From: Flavobacterium sp. LPB0248
Lineage (GTDB): Bacteria; Bacteroidota; Bacteroidia; Flavobacteriales; Flavobacteriaceae
Assembly: GCF_013388355.1 (NCBI RefSeq)
Contig: NZ_CP058246.1
Coordinates: 1,984,001-2,048,000, forward strand
DNA length: 64,000 bases
Reading direction: 5' to 3'
Below the pieces are notes generated by a model. That model saw nothing but the letters and a program-made list of their open reading frames with translations. It was not told the DNA's origin and did no database searches. Positions within the stretch are counted from its first letter, which is position 1. Each line of letters starts with the position of its first letter. A program made the translations under genes and the position numbers. Shown here piece by piece: positions 1 through 9,259 of the stretch.

Positions 1-98
1 TTTTTAAACTATTTTTTTTCATTCGCTTCCAATTATTATGTTTTTAAATTGAAGTTTAGAAGAAATCAAAATCGAGTTCTACCTATGAAGGATTTAAA

Positions 99-133
99 AA
101 ATAGCCCATACTCATAATGATTATGGGCTATTT
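99..133 (-). terminator. Terminator of first Sus operon
   Basis: An inverted repeat (arms 99-110 and 122-133, core TAGCCCATA / TATGGGCTA) lies just downstream of the last gene of the minus-strand operon and is followed on that strand by a T-rich run. The same core recurs in the terminator at 6534-6567. Confidence 0.8.
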
Positions 134-168
134 ACAACCAAACTTAAACTTAAACTTAACTTAACTTT

Positions 169-1044
169 TTATTTTCCTCTGAACTCAACTTTTTTGATTG
201 TAATTGGCTCATTAGTGCTTTTATTACTTCCTGATCTGATTAAAAGATATATTGTTCCGCTTTCAGAGAATTTAACAACATTGGTAACTGTTCCTGTTAC
301 TTTATTTTTCTTACAGCCGATTGCAGACAATCTTCCCGCAAATTTAGATGTCCCACAGCCATCCCAAGTGCTTATTCCCATCACTACGTTATCATTATAC
401 TCAACACCTGGTTTTGGTGCTGATGTACCAGCATATACCTCAAACCAAGTCTCGTCTAAACCGCTAGGGCAAGAAATTGTCATATCGATAGTATACTCTC
501 TGTCTTTTACAACTTCGATTGCTTGATAAATACCTTCTTGAGCTCCTCCGCCTGGTAAATGAATAGTAGCACCATTAGCGCCATAAGACCAAAATGCAGT
601 ACCTGATGGACTTAACTGCGCACTAGTCCATTTAGCTACATCAGCAGCTGTTGCAAAATTTCCACCTTGCACTAAGTTCCCTTTTGCAGGATCTGTTTGT
701 GCAACAACAATCTGTTGAGAAGAAGACGCCATTGCTGCCCCAGCTCCCACAGCTGTATGTGTAATAGTATATGTTCCTGCATCAGGCAAAGAAATCACTT
801 GATTCATTTTTCCATTACTCGCACCATCGCCTAGGTCCCATTGCGAAAGAATTACTCCTTTAGGCTGTGCTGTAAGAAGGTAAGTATTCATAGCACCTGC
901 AACTGGTGTAATTGTAAACGAAGGATCTAGATTTGTAGCTACAAGAGGGTTTTCATTAACTTCTTCGCTACAGCTGTTTAGTGTTCCTAATGCTAAAACT
1001 AGCATTAGGTATACACTTTTTCTTAAATATATATTTAGGTTCAT
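169..1044 (-). CDS. PKD-domain surface lipoprotein of Sus operon 1 (SusE/F position)
   Basis: A 291-residue lipoprotein with a signal peptide ending in a lipobox (LNSC, Cys25). Residues about 38-115 form a PKD-type beta-sandwich recognisable by the WDLGDG motif. Residues about 120-291 look like a galactose-binding-like carbohydrate module (NLVQGGNF start, conserved Trp/Tyr residues). It is the third gene after susC and susD, 28 nt behind susD, which is where surface glycan-binding proteins (SusE/SusF role) are encoded. Binding of an extracellular polysaccharide at the outer membrane is inferred. PKD lipoproteins occur in some flavobacterial laminarin loci, but the substrate cannot be read from this sequence. 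A hairpin terminator follows the gene. Confidence 0.75.
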   Translation of the reverse strand: MNLNIYLRKSVYLMLVLALGTLNSCSEEVNENPLVATNLDPSFTITPVAGAMNTYLLTAQPKGVILSQWDLGDGASNGKMNQVISLPDAGTYTITHTAVGAGAAMASSSQQIVVAQTDPAKGNLVQGGNFATAADVAKWTSAQLSPSGTAFWSYGANGATIHLPGGGAQEGIYQAIEVVKDREYTIDMTISCPSGLDETWFEVYAGTSAPKPGVEYNDNVVMGISTWDGCGTSKFAGRLSAIGCKKNKVTGTVTNVVKFSESGTIYLLIRSGSNKSTNEPITIKKVEFRGK

Positions 1045-1072
1045 TTCTCTTTGTTTTGGTTAATTAGTAAGA

Positions 1073-2581
1073 CTATTGATAGTTAGGATTTTGTTTCAAT
1101 TTAGTACCATTAAGTTCTGTGTACGGAATTGGGAAAATCTCATCTGTTCCAGCATCAAAACCTCTATCAGATAATGCAGCCGCTGCATCTCCCCATCTTA
1201 CTAAATCAAAGAATCTGTGTCCTTCACCTGCTAATTCCATTCTTCTTTCATGCTTGATAGCAGCTAATGTTACAGGAACTGAAGGTAATCCAACTCTTTC
1301 TCTAACTGCATCAAGTAACGCTTGAGCTCTTGGACCTGATCCTAAAGCTTCTGCTTCCATCAAATAAGTATCTGCAAGTCTGATTACATAAGAGTTTTGT
1401 TTGTAGTTCAACTCTGAGTTACCACCACCTGTACTAACATCTGATTGTCTTGGAAGGTATTTGTTCAAGAAATATCCTGTGTCTTGATAAGCTGGAATAT
1501 AATCTGCTTTTCCTGCTGCTTTTAATGCTTTTAAGTCAAGAATTGTAGCATCCTTACGTGGATCGCCTTGCATTGCATCAAATAATTTTTGAGTTGCAAC
1601 GTTAAAAGCCCATCCTGCAGGAAGATCTGGTGCATCTGAACCTTTTGGTCTAGAATATCCTCTAGGTCCAACCATGATGTTTAAAGAGTTACCTTCGTCT
1701 TTACCTTGTCCCCAGAAAGTCCAATCAGAATTTCCTGCACTACTGTGAGATACTTCAATTAATGACTCAGCATTAAATTTATTTGATGTTACCCATAGAT
1801 CGCTAAACTTATCTAGTAATTTATTACCATATTGGTTTGTTCCTCCTGGAGTACCATTTACTTCTGCTAAAACAGCAGCTGCTTGAGGTTTTTTACCTTC
1901 AAACAAAAGCACTTTTCCTAAAAGCGCCTGAGCTGCTCCTTTGTTAAATCTTCCTGCTTCAGTATCTGCCACCACAGTATTTGGTAAATCTGCAATAGCT
2001 TCTGTTAAATCTTTTTCGATTTGAGCATAAATTACTTCTGGTGCAACTTGCTCTGGAGTATAGATCGTTTCTGTAGTTAACGGCTCTAAAACTAAAGCAA
2101 GGTTTTTGAACATTCGTACTAAATTAAAATAGTAAAACGCACGTAATGTTTTAGCTTCTGCAGTAAATCTCTTTCTAACTCCATCATTCATATTAGCTGC
2201 TGGCAATTTAAATAACAAAAGATTTGCTCTAGAAATACCTTGGTAATGATCGTTCCAGTAACTTGATGGAATAGTAATTGAAGAAAGTGAGTGTGTAGAG
2301 AAATTTTGAATCCCAGTTCCATCTGTAGAACTACCTCCACCAGCATAAAAATCATCAGAACCAGCATTTAGCATTGCTACTAAGTTTTCGAAACCACCTG
2401 TATTTTTTCTCAATGGATCGTAAACTCCCACTAAAGCAGCATAACATTGCTGCTCGTTAGAAAAATAAGTACTTGTATCAAATTTTCCTTCAGGATTAGT
2501 GGTCACAAAATCTTCAGAACAAGATCCTAGAACTGCCAGTGCCACAGCTATATAAATATATTTAAATTTTATCGTTTTCAT
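1073..2581 (-). CDS. SusD/RagB-family nutrient-binding outer-membrane lipoprotein
   Basis: A 502-residue lipoprotein (lipobox LGSC, Cys21) of the RagB/SusD family, which caps the SusC barrel and binds glycan at the cell surface. Family hallmarks are the N-terminal TPR-like helices with a RAFYYFNLVRMF segment (about residues 148-160) and the C-terminal ERRMELAGEGHRFFDLVRWG segment near residue 445-465, just before the conserved end (FPIPYTELN). It starts 15 nt after susC stops and is followed by the PKD lipoprotein, so the three genes are almost certainly one transcript. The length is typical of the family. The specific ligand is unknown. Confidence 0.93.
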   Translation of the reverse strand: MKTIKFKYIYIAVALAVLGSCSEDFVTTNPEGKFDTSTYFSNEQQCYAALVGVYDPLRKNTGGFENLVAMLNAGSDDFYAGGGSSTDGTGIQNFSTHSLSSITIPSSYWNDHYQGISRANLLLFKLPAANMNDGVRKRFTAEAKTLRAFYYFNLVRMFKNLALVLEPLTTETIYTPEQVAPEVIYAQIEKDLTEAIADLPNTVVADTEAGRFNKGAAQALLGKVLLFEGKKPQAAAVLAEVNGTPGGTNQYGNKLLDKFSDLWVTSNKFNAESLIEVSHSSAGNSDWTFWGQGKDEGNSLNIMVGPRGYSRPKGSDAPDLPAGWAFNVATQKLFDAMQGDPRKDATILDLKALKAAGKADYIPAYQDTGYFLNKYLPRQSDVSTGGGNSELNYKQNSYVIRLADTYLMEAEALGSGPRAQALLDAVRERVGLPSVPVTLAAIKHERRMELAGEGHRFFDLVRWGDAAAALSDRGFDAGTDEIFPIPYTELNGTKLKQNPNYQ

Positions 2582-2596
2582 GATTCTTTAATTTTT

Positions 2597-5500
2597 TTAA
2601 AATTGAACGTTAGCTCCAAACAGAATAGATCTTGCTTGCGGATAAACTCCTTTATCTATACCAAAAACTTGGCCTCCAATTTCTGGATCAAATCCAGTAT
2701 ATTTTGTAAAAGTGATTAAGTTCTCTCCTGTTAGGTAAAAACGTAATTTATCTGCTCCAATTTTAGATGATAAACTAACTGGCATTGTGTATCCAAGAGT
2801 TACCACTTTTAAACGTAAGTAGTTTCCATTTTCCAAGTAAAAATCAGACATGTTTGTGTAGTTTTTATTTGGGTCATTGTTTGTCAATCTTGGGTAATCG
2901 TTAGAAGTTCCTTCTCCAACCCAACGCTCTAAAGCTTTAGTTTGGTAGTTTGCATTAAGTACATCTAATCTTCTTAAACCTTGGAAAATTTTGCTTCCCG
3001 CAGCTCCTTGAGTAAATGCCATAAAATCGAAGTTTTTGTAGTCTAAATTTACTGTGAAACCAAAAGTATATTTAGGAATATTTGTTCCTAAGAATTGTTT
3101 ATCATCTTCAGTAATAGTTCCATCCCCATTAGAATCTACCCAACGGAAATCTCCAGGTCTAGCATTTGGCTGAATTAATCCTCCGCTTGCATTTTTATAT
3201 GCTGCAACTTCAGCTTCATTTTGGAAAATTCCAGCTGTTTTAAATCCGTAGAATTCGTTAAATGAATGTCCAACTTGTGTTCTTGTTACAGGTCCCATAG
3301 ATTGAAATGAAGCATCTCCAACAATGAAATTAGTAGATGATCCTACGTAAGTAATTTCGTTTTTCAAGTAAGCAAAGTTTGCATTAACTCCTAAATTAAA
3401 GTCTCCAAGTCTTTTCTTGTACCCTAATTCAACCTCCAAACCGCTATTGTCCATATCTGCAATGTTAGCAGAAGGTGCATCAGTTGCTCCAACATATCCA
3501 GGAATTACAACGTTTCTTAAGATTCCTTTTGTTGATTTTTTGTAATAATCAAGTGTAAGAGAAAAATCATTGAATAATTTTGCGTCAAGACCTACAGTAG
3601 TTTGAGATGTTTCTTCCCATCCTAAGTTTGCATTTGGCAAAGTAGAGTTTCCGTATCCAGTTGTAATACTTCCTGAATTTCCAATAGTGTAATTGTAACC
3701 TCCTACAACCGTAGCTCTATATTTAAATTCTTCAATGTTATCATTACCTACCACTCCGTAACCTCCACGGAATTTCAAAGTGTTTACCACATTGTTTTCT
3801 TTCCAGAAACCTTCTTTAGAAACTACCCATCCTAAAGAGAATGAAGGGAAAACTCCAAATTTATTGTTTTCACCAAAACGAGTTGATCCATCACGACGAA
3901 CGATACCAGTAAAAAGATATTTCTCCATGTAATCGTAGTTAGCACGTAAGAACAATGAAGCTAATTTGTGCTCTACTTTATCACTAGTTCTTGTTGTTCT
4001 ATCAGTTTGAGGAATATCAAAATTCCAAGACGCATCTTTGTAGCTTGTAATTGGAAGACCAAACATTGTTGTTCCGATAGTACTACCAATATTTTCTACA
4101 TAAGCACCTTGTCCAGCTAAAACACTTACATTATGATCTCCAAATTTGTTAGCATAAGACAACGTATTTTCCAAAGTCCAAGAAAGTGCTTTTTCATTAT
4201 TTTGGTTGTAGTTATTTCTGTCAGCTTTCATGTTTGGATTTAAGAAGTTAACCGGAGTAAACATTTCATTCCCCCAGTAAGCTAACTTACCACCAAGTGT
4301 TGTTCTAAATTTTAAATGACTAGTGATGTTAGCCTCTAAATAAGCATTACCAACAAAATCGTCTGACCAGTCAAATCCTCCTAATCTAGTTTGAGTATAA
4401 GCTAGTGGATTTGTCATCTCTTGTTGTACTAGAGAAGAGATTCCGTAAGGATTTCCATTTGCATCTCTAACAACATTTGGGTTTGTGTAATAACCTGAGT
4501 TTGCTACAGCAGGATCAGTAACTACAAGTGGAGTAAGCGGATCTAAGTTAATTGCAGAGCTTAAAGGTCCACCAAACTCATTATTTACGTTACCAATTCC
4601 TTTTGTTTTTTGGTGTGTATATCCAAAAGTCTGTCCGAAAGTAAAGTAATCAGAAATTTTGTGTGTTGAGTTTAATCGGAAATTCTTCTTTGTATAGTTA
4701 GAAATATCTGTCACAACAATACCTTGCTGATCTTGAATTCCAAAAGAAGCATAGAAAGTAGATTTTTCGCCACCACCGCTAATGCTTAATTCATGAGTGT
4801 ATCTGAATGCAGAATCGTTAAAAATCGCATCTTGCCAATCTGTTCCTTTACCGAAAGCAGCTGGATTTGGATATTTAATAGCACCACCATCATTCAAAGA
4901 TTTTTCATTCATAAGAGTTGCATACTGAGTCGCATTCAACATATCTAATTTTTTAGCCGGAGCAGAAATACCAGCAAAACCATTATAGTTTACAGAAATT
5001 TTTCCTGATTTTCCTTTTTTAGTAGTTACTAAAATAACTCCAGTAGCAGCACGAGTACCATAGATTGCCGCAGAAGCAGCATCTTTAAGCACCTCAATAG
5101 ACTCAATGTCAGATTGATTAATAAAACCAACTGCACCAGCATCTACAGCAATTCCATCAACTACCCATAAAGGATCATTTCCTCCTTCTCTAAAAGTAGT
5201 TATACCTCTAATACGAACTTTAGACGCCGCACCAGGACTTCCAGAAGTTGCAGCAACAGAAACCCCTGCTACTCTACCCTGTAAAGCTTGCTCAACTCTT
5301 CCGTTTGGTACTTTTTCAAGATCAGCTGATTTTACACTTGAGATTGCACCTGTTACAACAGATTTCTTTTGAGTTCCATATCCAACAACTACAACCTCAT
5401 TTAAAGATTGTGATTCTGGTTTTAATTGAATTGTAATTTTTGTTCTTCCGTTTACTGCTTCTGTTACTGTAGAGTAACCAATAAAAGTAATTGTTAATGA

Positions 5501-5707
5501 TCCGTTTGAAGGTGCCTGAATCTGGAATTTTCCGTCAAAGTCTGACGCAGTAGATTTAGTAGTACCTTTTAATAAAACTGTTGCACCTGGAACAGGCAAA
5601 CCATTTTCATCATTGATTATTCCATTTACTGTGACATCCTGAGCCACAGCTATAACCGAGAATAATAAAGATGAAATACAAAAAACAAGTAATTTTGTTA
5701 ATTTCAT
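2597..5707 (-). CDS. SusC/RagA-family TonB-linked outer-membrane transporter
   Basis: A 1036-residue protein with a signal peptide cleaved near residue 22. It has a CarboxypepD_reg-like domain (about 25-105, with GLPVPGATV), a SusC-family signature (EVVVVGYGTQKK, about 105-116), a plug domain ending around 230 (IESIEVLKDAASAAIYG) and a long beta-barrel ending in an aromatic residue (final Phe), as expected for BAM insertion. It imports oligosaccharides across the outer membrane with energy from TonB, partnered by the SusD protein encoded next. The N-terminal 60 residues and the leader are nearly identical to those of the second SusC at 9260-12490, while the barrels diverge, so this is a paralogous pair with different ligands. 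Confidence 0.95.
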   Translation of the reverse strand: MKLTKLLVFCISSLLFSVIAVAQDVTVNGIINDENGLPVPGATVLLKGTTKSTASDFDGKFQIQAPSNGSLTITFIGYSTVTEAVNGRTKITIQLKPESQSLNEVVVVGYGTQKKSVVTGAISSVKSADLEKVPNGRVEQALQGRVAGVSVAATSGSPGAASKVRIRGITTFREGGNDPLWVVDGIAVDAGAVGFINQSDIESIEVLKDAASAAIYGTRAATGVILVTTKKGKSGKISVNYNGFAGISAPAKKLDMLNATQYATLMNEKSLNDGGAIKYPNPAAFGKGTDWQDAIFNDSAFRYTHELSISGGGEKSTFYASFGIQDQQGIVVTDISNYTKKNFRLNSTHKISDYFTFGQTFGYTHQKTKGIGNVNNEFGGPLSSAINLDPLTPLVVTDPAVANSGYYTNPNVVRDANGNPYGISSLVQQEMTNPLAYTQTRLGGFDWSDDFVGNAYLEANITSHLKFRTTLGGKLAYWGNEMFTPVNFLNPNMKADRNNYNQNNEKALSWTLENTLSYANKFGDHNVSVLAGQGAYVENIGSTIGTTMFGLPITSYKDASWNFDIPQTDRTTRTSDKVEHKLASLFLRANYDYMEKYLFTGIVRRDGSTRFGENNKFGVFPSFSLGWVVSKEGFWKENNVVNTLKFRGGYGVVGNDNIEEFKYRATVVGGYNYTIGNSGSITTGYGNSTLPNANLGWEETSQTTVGLDAKLFNDFSLTLDYYKKSTKGILRNVVIPGYVGATDAPSANIADMDNSGLEVELGYKKRLGDFNLGVNANFAYLKNEITYVGSSTNFIVGDASFQSMGPVTRTQVGHSFNEFYGFKTAGIFQNEAEVAAYKNASGGLIQPNARPGDFRWVDSNGDGTITEDDKQFLGTNIPKYTFGFTVNLDYKNFDFMAFTQGAAGSKIFQGLRRLDVLNANYQTKALERWVGEGTSNDYPRLTNNDPNKNYTNMSDFYLENGNYLRLKVVTLGYTMPVSLSSKIGADKLRFYLTGENLITFTKYTGFDPEIGGQVFGIDKGVYPQARSILFGANVQF

Positions 5708-5754
5708 TTTTCTAAAAATTTTGGTTAATTAATTAGTAATTTGATGCAATACTA
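5708..5754 (-). promoter_or_regulatory. Leader and putative -7 element of susC operon 1
   Basis: The 43 nt directly upstream of the start codon (5708-5750) are identical to the 43 nt upstream of the second susC (12491-12533). The leader's far edge overlaps TAGTATTG (5754 back to 5747 on the minus strand), a near match to the Bacteroidota -7 consensus TAnnTTTG. I see no convincing -33 TTG element. Shared regulation or a shared translation-enhancing A/T-rich leader is inferred. Confidence 0.55.
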
Positions 5755-6533
5755 AAACTAAATTTTTACTTTTCATATCTAAAAATCATTACAAAAACAC
5801 ATCAAAAAGAAAAAATTAATATTATAAAAACACATCAAAAATTATATAAAAAACTAAATATCAACACTTTAAAAAAATAAAAAATAGTACTAAAGAAAAG
5901 TTAATATTAAAAAATAACACTACACTATTGTTTTGCCTCCATATCTTATCAAAAATTATTAAAACTACAACGTGGTAGTAGCAACAAACATCATATAAAC
6001 AGCTATTTTACAAATAATTACAAGCTAAAAAACTCCTTTTAATACAAAATCTGGAAAATAGAGAATATGATATTTTTACCCTACTTTTTTTACATTATTA
6101 GCAATAATTTTTAACAGAAGAAAAATCTTATTTTTTACATTGTTACAAGAAATAACTTATAAAAACATATGTTATTAAACATATTAAAGCCTACATTTCA
6201 CCTTATAAAATTGAAAAAAAGGCGTCTTTTTATGAAAATTGGCAACTTAACCCATTTTAGAGTGAAACATTTAAAACTTGAAACGTGGTTTTATCACAGG
6301 AAGTACTTCTACTATTAACAAAAGGATTATTAAGACAGAATCAAAGAGAATCTTAAAACCAGCCAAAGAGTTTAATTTCACGTTTTAAAACTCCTAAAAA
6401 ACGCTATAATTGAAACTAAAAAAGAATTTACAGAAAACTAGCTGAAAAATTAACCAACATCGAGCTTCTTAATGTTTTTTAAGCCTATTTAATAACATAA
6501 TTAGTTATAGGAAATGAACTGCTCTGTAATAGC
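5755..6533. other. AT-rich intergenic region between the two Sus operons
   Basis: About 780 bases hold no supportable gene. Only short interrupted frames are present. The most distinct motif is the near-palindrome ACTACAACGTGGTAGT at 5964-5979 (7 of 8 positions pair), about 210 bp upstream of the susC leader, which could be a regulator-binding site. The size of the region suggests an upstream control region or a decayed gene. Confidence 0.5.
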
Positions 6534-6567
6534 AAAAAAAATAGCCCATAATCGAAATTATGGGCTA
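6534..6567 (-). terminator. Terminator of second Sus operon
   Basis: An 11-bp perfect stem (6542-6552 with 6557-6567, loop cgaa) is followed on the minus strand by a run of T (6534-6540). It is an intrinsic terminator about 145 nt beyond the stop of the lipoprotein gene. Its stem core is the same as that of the terminator at 99-133. Confidence 0.85.
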
Positions 6568-6712
6568 CCCAGGCAATAAACTTAACTTAAACTAACCATA
6601 GTTTAAATCTTAAAATACGCTTGCGTTTATTTATAACGAAGCATAGGAGGTTTGAAATTCGAAAAAGGAATCTTTTAGTCTTCCTTTTTCGAAATAACTA
6701 ACACAAAATATA

Positions 6713-7504
6713 TTATTCAGGTTTATAAACAAAAGTCCAACCTGTTGTTTTGTCTTTTAAACTTCTTGGCACATACAATATTAATTTGTCTTCTGTAAGT
6801 GTAATAATAGTATACTCATTAGCGGCATTTCCAGCTTCGTATCCTAGAATTTTCGAATTATTAATGAATAACTTTTTATTAGAAATATCCATAACGAAAC
6901 TTCCCTTTTCAGCTGTTGTAGAAGCCGTTTCATAGTGATTATAGTTTGCTGCACCATCTAAGTCGAAGTGCATTTTACCACTTACATCCAATGGAGGACA
7001 GCAGTCGCCCGCATTCCACCACGCGCTCATAGCTGAATCTGGATTATCTGGAGGAGACATAAACCAATACTGATCGCCTGTACCTGCAACACCATCAAAG
7101 ACCCATGTTTTTCCAGCAACAGTGTTATTACTAACTAAGTCATACCAATCTTGATCTAATGGAGTATCAAGTTTATCAACTTGCACATCTATCGTTTTTG
7201 TAAAAAATTCGCCTCCTAAAGTTCCTACGAATGTAAAAGTTGATTTACCAGGAATCGGATAAACAATAGTTGTTTCATTTGTAAGAGCTTTTCCTAAATT
7301 ATAATCCCAGTACCCCGTAACACCAGGTGTATTCATACTTAAGGTAATTGTATTACCTTTTACAGAATTTTGCGAAGAAGTTAATTCAACTCCAGCAACG
7401 TCTGTCGAATTCTGTAAATGCTGTTCATCTACAATTGGGTCGCACGCCGAAAAGACCAGCGTAAAGGCAGCAATTAGTAAATATTTTATATTATGAATTT
7501 TCAT
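6713..7504 (-). CDS. Surface glycan-binding-type lipoprotein of Sus operon 2
   Basis: A 263-residue lipoprotein (lipobox FSAC, Cys20). Residues about 35-110 look like a beta-sandwich of PKD type (GYWDYNLG, then GKSTFTFVG). The rest is a beta-rich module with an unusual Cys-Cys pair (GDCCPP, about residue 167) and many Trp and Tyr residues, which suits sugar stacking. It follows susD by 28 nt, the same spacing as in operon 1, and the operon terminator lies downstream. A SusE/SusF-like role at the outer membrane is inferred from position. No enzyme motif is visible. Confidence 0.65.
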   Translation of the reverse strand: MKIHNIKYLLIAAFTLVFSACDPIVDEQHLQNSTDVAGVELTSSQNSVKGNTITLSMNTPGVTGYWDYNLGKALTNETTIVYPIPGKSTFTFVGTLGGEFFTKTIDVQVDKLDTPLDQDWYDLVSNNTVAGKTWVFDGVAGTGDQYWFMSPPDNPDSAMSAWWNAGDCCPPLDVSGKMHFDLDGAANYNHYETASTTAEKGSFVMDISNKKLFINNSKILGYEAGNAANEYTIITLTEDKLILYVPRSLKDKTTGWTFVYKPE

Positions 7505-7532
7505 CTTTCTAAGTATTAATAGTTATTAAATA

Positions 7533-9242
7533 TTACCAACCCGGATTTTGATTATAAACTCCATTTAATAGTCTTATTTCAGTTTCAGGAATCGGAACTA
7601 ACCCTTTGGTTTCAGATCTGTATTTCACACTATAATTAGCTGTAACTCCAGAGTTTCTAACTTGAATCACATCATTAAATGCTGTGTCTACATCTCCCCA
7701 ACGAACTAAATCAAACCAATGCAATCCTTCGAAAGCCAATTCGTGCAAACGCTCTGCTTTGATATTATCAAGAGAATATCCAACTGGCCCTAGATTTGCT
7801 CTAAGTCTTACTTTATTCATACCCTCTGGCGTTTTAGTAATTTCAGAATGCATTAATAATACATCAGCAAAACGCATAAAAATAAAGTCTTGAGCATGCA
7901 TTAACTGCATATCTGTAATTTTCCAATCATACATTTGAACAAACATTCCAACATTTGATCCTTTACCATTATCGTGCTGTAATGAAACATATTTTTTATT
8001 AAAATAACCTGTTTCATGATCTCCTTTATCTGCTGCATAATTACCTGTTCCTTGTTCTGCTTTACCCACTTCAAGTATAGATCCTCTTTTTCTTGGATCG
8101 GCATCATCCCATCCTGCAAATAATTTTGGATTTACAGTACACCATCCCCAACCTTCTCCAAAAGGCACTAATGAATTGCCACGCAATGAATTAAACAGAG
8201 CAAGTCTATTGGTATAACTCTGACCATTTGTCCAATCCCAGTTACCAAAAGAATATCTTTGCATAAACATCGTTTCAAAGTTTCCTGTTCCAAATGTTGG
8301 TGTAGCACCATCTTGACCTACCCATGACAAACCCTCTGCTGCAGCCCAAGGCAGTACATTGTCATTTTTTGCACTTTTATTTACATAAGAATATGGCCAA
8401 AGATTTCTAAAATCAGACGCTAGTTTGTAACCACTATTATTGATACAATCATCTAAATAAGCTGCAACTTGTGTTGCTGTTAAAGCACCACCTTCAACAA
8501 GAGGCAAATCTGCCGTTGCTTGCTTTTCGATATTACTCATATAACCAGTATAAAATAAAAACACACGTCCCATATATGCTTCTGCAACCCATTTATTAGC
8601 ATGACCATATCTTGCAGTCGGAATGCTTGGAAACGGTGTAGAAGGCATGGTTTCAATAGCTAGTTTTAAATCAGACGCAATTTGTGCGAATGTCTCAGTA
8701 TAAGTCGATCTAGCAACTAATCTATCTCCATCATATTTTATAACCAATGGCACTCCTCCAAAGAATTTTGCTAATCTGAAATAAAAGAATGCTCGCATAA
8801 ACAAAGCTTCTCCAAGAGCTTGCTTTTTAAATTCCTCTGCTAGTTGCGGTGTATCAAAATACTTAGAAAAATCTGCATCTGGAACTTTTTCAATAATGGC
8901 ATTTGCTCTCGAAATTCCGTTATATGATTGTCTCCACATATCGCGATAGGTATCTTCAGCAGGATCTTCAAAATTATCTACCCATTTTGCCGATTTATCA
9001 TCAGGACCTCCACCGCCAAACATCATATTATCCATCAAGTTTGCAGCTACTTGTTCTTCACTGTGAACATTTGCTGTATAGATAGCATTGTAAATACCTG
9101 CCATTGCTTCGTCTATATCAGTAGGAGATTTATAAAAACTAGTTAAACTCTTTTCTGAAAGGTTCTCCGTATCCAGTTCATCATTACAGCCATACACTGC
9201 AAAAATTGCTGAAATTGCTACTATATATCTTAGTTTTTTCAT
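7533..9242 (-). CDS. SusD/RagB-family nutrient-binding outer-membrane lipoprotein
   Basis: A 569-residue SusD-family lipoprotein. I place the start at 9242 (MKKLRYIVAISAIF, lipobox VYGC) because the frame's longer start at 9335 would overlap the end of susC and put 31 non-signal residues before the signal peptide. Family motifs are RAFFYFRLAKFFGGVPLV (about 145-162) and ERLHELAFEGLHWFDLVRWG near residue 500-520. It works with the SusC protein encoded 17 nt upstream to capture a glycan at the cell surface. It is longer than the first SusD here (502 residues) and clearly diverged from it. Confidence 0.93.
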   Translation of the reverse strand: MKKLRYIVAISAIFAVYGCNDELDTENLSEKSLTSFYKSPTDIDEAMAGIYNAIYTANVHSEEQVAANLMDNMMFGGGGPDDKSAKWVDNFEDPAEDTYRDMWRQSYNGISRANAIIEKVPDADFSKYFDTPQLAEEFKKQALGEALFMRAFFYFRLAKFFGGVPLVIKYDGDRLVARSTYTETFAQIASDLKLAIETMPSTPFPSIPTARYGHANKWVAEAYMGRVFLFYTGYMSNIEKQATADLPLVEGGALTATQVAAYLDDCINNSGYKLASDFRNLWPYSYVNKSAKNDNVLPWAAAEGLSWVGQDGATPTFGTGNFETMFMQRYSFGNWDWTNGQSYTNRLALFNSLRGNSLVPFGEGWGWCTVNPKLFAGWDDADPRKRGSILEVGKAEQGTGNYAADKGDHETGYFNKKYVSLQHDNGKGSNVGMFVQMYDWKITDMQLMHAQDFIFMRFADVLLMHSEITKTPEGMNKVRLRANLGPVGYSLDNIKAERLHELAFEGLHWFDLVRWGDVDTAFNDVIQVRNSGVTANYSVKYRSETKGLVPIPETEIRLLNGVYNQNPGW

Positions 9243-9259
9243 TTTCAATGTTTTAATTA

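Noticed and set aside
6231..6330. Short frame MKIGNLTHF... and nearby broken frames, possible transposase remnant
   Set aside because: Fewer than 35 codons, several stops in all frames, no transposase motif that I can recognise.
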